From Sphaerochaeta sp. (GTDB lineage Bacteria; Spirochaetota; Spirochaetia; Sphaerochaetales; Sphaerochaetaceae): DNA of 5,216 bases. The stretch's first letter is position 1; each line of letters opens with the position of its first letter. The notes under the pieces are model-generated. The model did no database searches and was not told where the DNA came from. It saw nothing but the letters and a program-made list of their open reading frames with translations. Both the position numbers and the translations under genes were made by a program. Location: positions 2,689-7,904 of the forward strand of contig DMAO01000007.1 in the NCBI GenBank assembly GCA_003446545.1, in the 5' to 3' direction. This document shows, one piece after another, positions 4,973 to 5,216 of the stretch.

Positions 4973-5216
4973 TGCATATGCTTGTATTGGTGTTAGTGGT
5001 GAGGACTATTTGTCAAAAAACAAGAGCTATCCATAGATTTGAATTTATTCACCAATGCGTAGTAAAAATCAAATACAAATTGAAGATTTGTATATTTTTG
5101 TTGACAACTTCAAAAAGCAGGAGTACCCTACGTATGGAACAACCTGTACTTCTGATAAGTCCTGATGCTGACCCTTTTCCTTATATTCGCGGTTGGCTCA
5201 GGTTGTAAATACATAA
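4973..5216. other. AT-rich non-coding region to the window end
   Basis: No convincing gene is present. A 78-codon + strand frame (4972-5208) begins inside the palindrome with low-complexity sequence and matches no family I know. Its last part, from ATG 5134 with AGGAG 10 nt upstream (5119-5123), would give a 24-residue peptide, which is weakly supported. A hairpin ATACAAAT/ATTTGTAT (5073-5080/5086-5093) is followed by ATTTTTGTT. A TTGACA at 5101-5106 has only a poor -10 partner (TACCCT, 5124-5129). The region may be a leader for a gene lying further right. Confidence 0.35.

Noticed and set aside
4972..5208. 78-codon + strand frame
   Set aside because: It starts within the palindrome, has no RBS, reads through a terminator-like hairpin and has low-complexity hydrophobic sequence. 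Only the short tail from 5134 has even a weak RBS.

Overview
The window looks like chromosomal DNA from a bacterium of intermediate GC content. The three intact proteins resemble those of free-living, fermentative anaerobes. My best guess from protein likeness is a spirochaete of the Sphaerochaeta/Treponema group, but this is an impression: there is no rRNA or other marker gene here to settle it.

There are three intact genes. On the + strand, 107-2236 encodes a long (709-residue) KamA-family radical SAM/PLP aminomutase-like protein. It carries a CxxxCxxC cluster motif and a candidate PLP lysine. The two substrate-pocket positions that are Asp in lysine 2,3-aminomutase are Lys and Asn here. 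After a 140-bp gap, 2377-3333 (+) encodes a 318-residue NAD-dependent D-2-hydroxyacid dehydrogenase of the glycerate dehydrogenase/hydroxypyruvate reductase type. On the - strand, 4673-3888 encodes a 261-residue IclR-family transcription regulator that points toward the first two genes, tail to tail.

The 554 bp between the dehydrogenase and the regulator contain two adjacent stem-loops just after the dehydrogenase, a decayed YoeB/Txe-type toxin gene (about 3595-3770) and a 28-bp near-perfect palindrome. The toxin relic has lost roughly 70 nt from its middle and changed frame, but still encodes every catalytic residue of the family. No recognisable YefM-type antitoxin survives.

The AT-rich region upstream of the regulator (4674-5216) appears to be regulatory. 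It holds a plausible promoter for the regulator overlapping a 9-bp direct repeat spaced 21 bp, an imperfect stem-loop, a perfect 24-bp palindrome with a TATAAT on each strand, and a short AT-rich hairpin followed by a T-run. I see no convincing gene there.

How the genes work together is inference. The aminomutase-like enzyme and the dehydrogenase may be co-transcribed, and the IclR protein may regulate them or its own gene. The first gene shows a consensus-like promoter whose expected start point falls on the ATG, which suggests a leaderless mRNA. The strongest leads are the glutamate-mutase-like pocket in an unusually long KamA protein, the toxin relic and the 24-bp palindrome. I do not see a clearly new multi-gene system.
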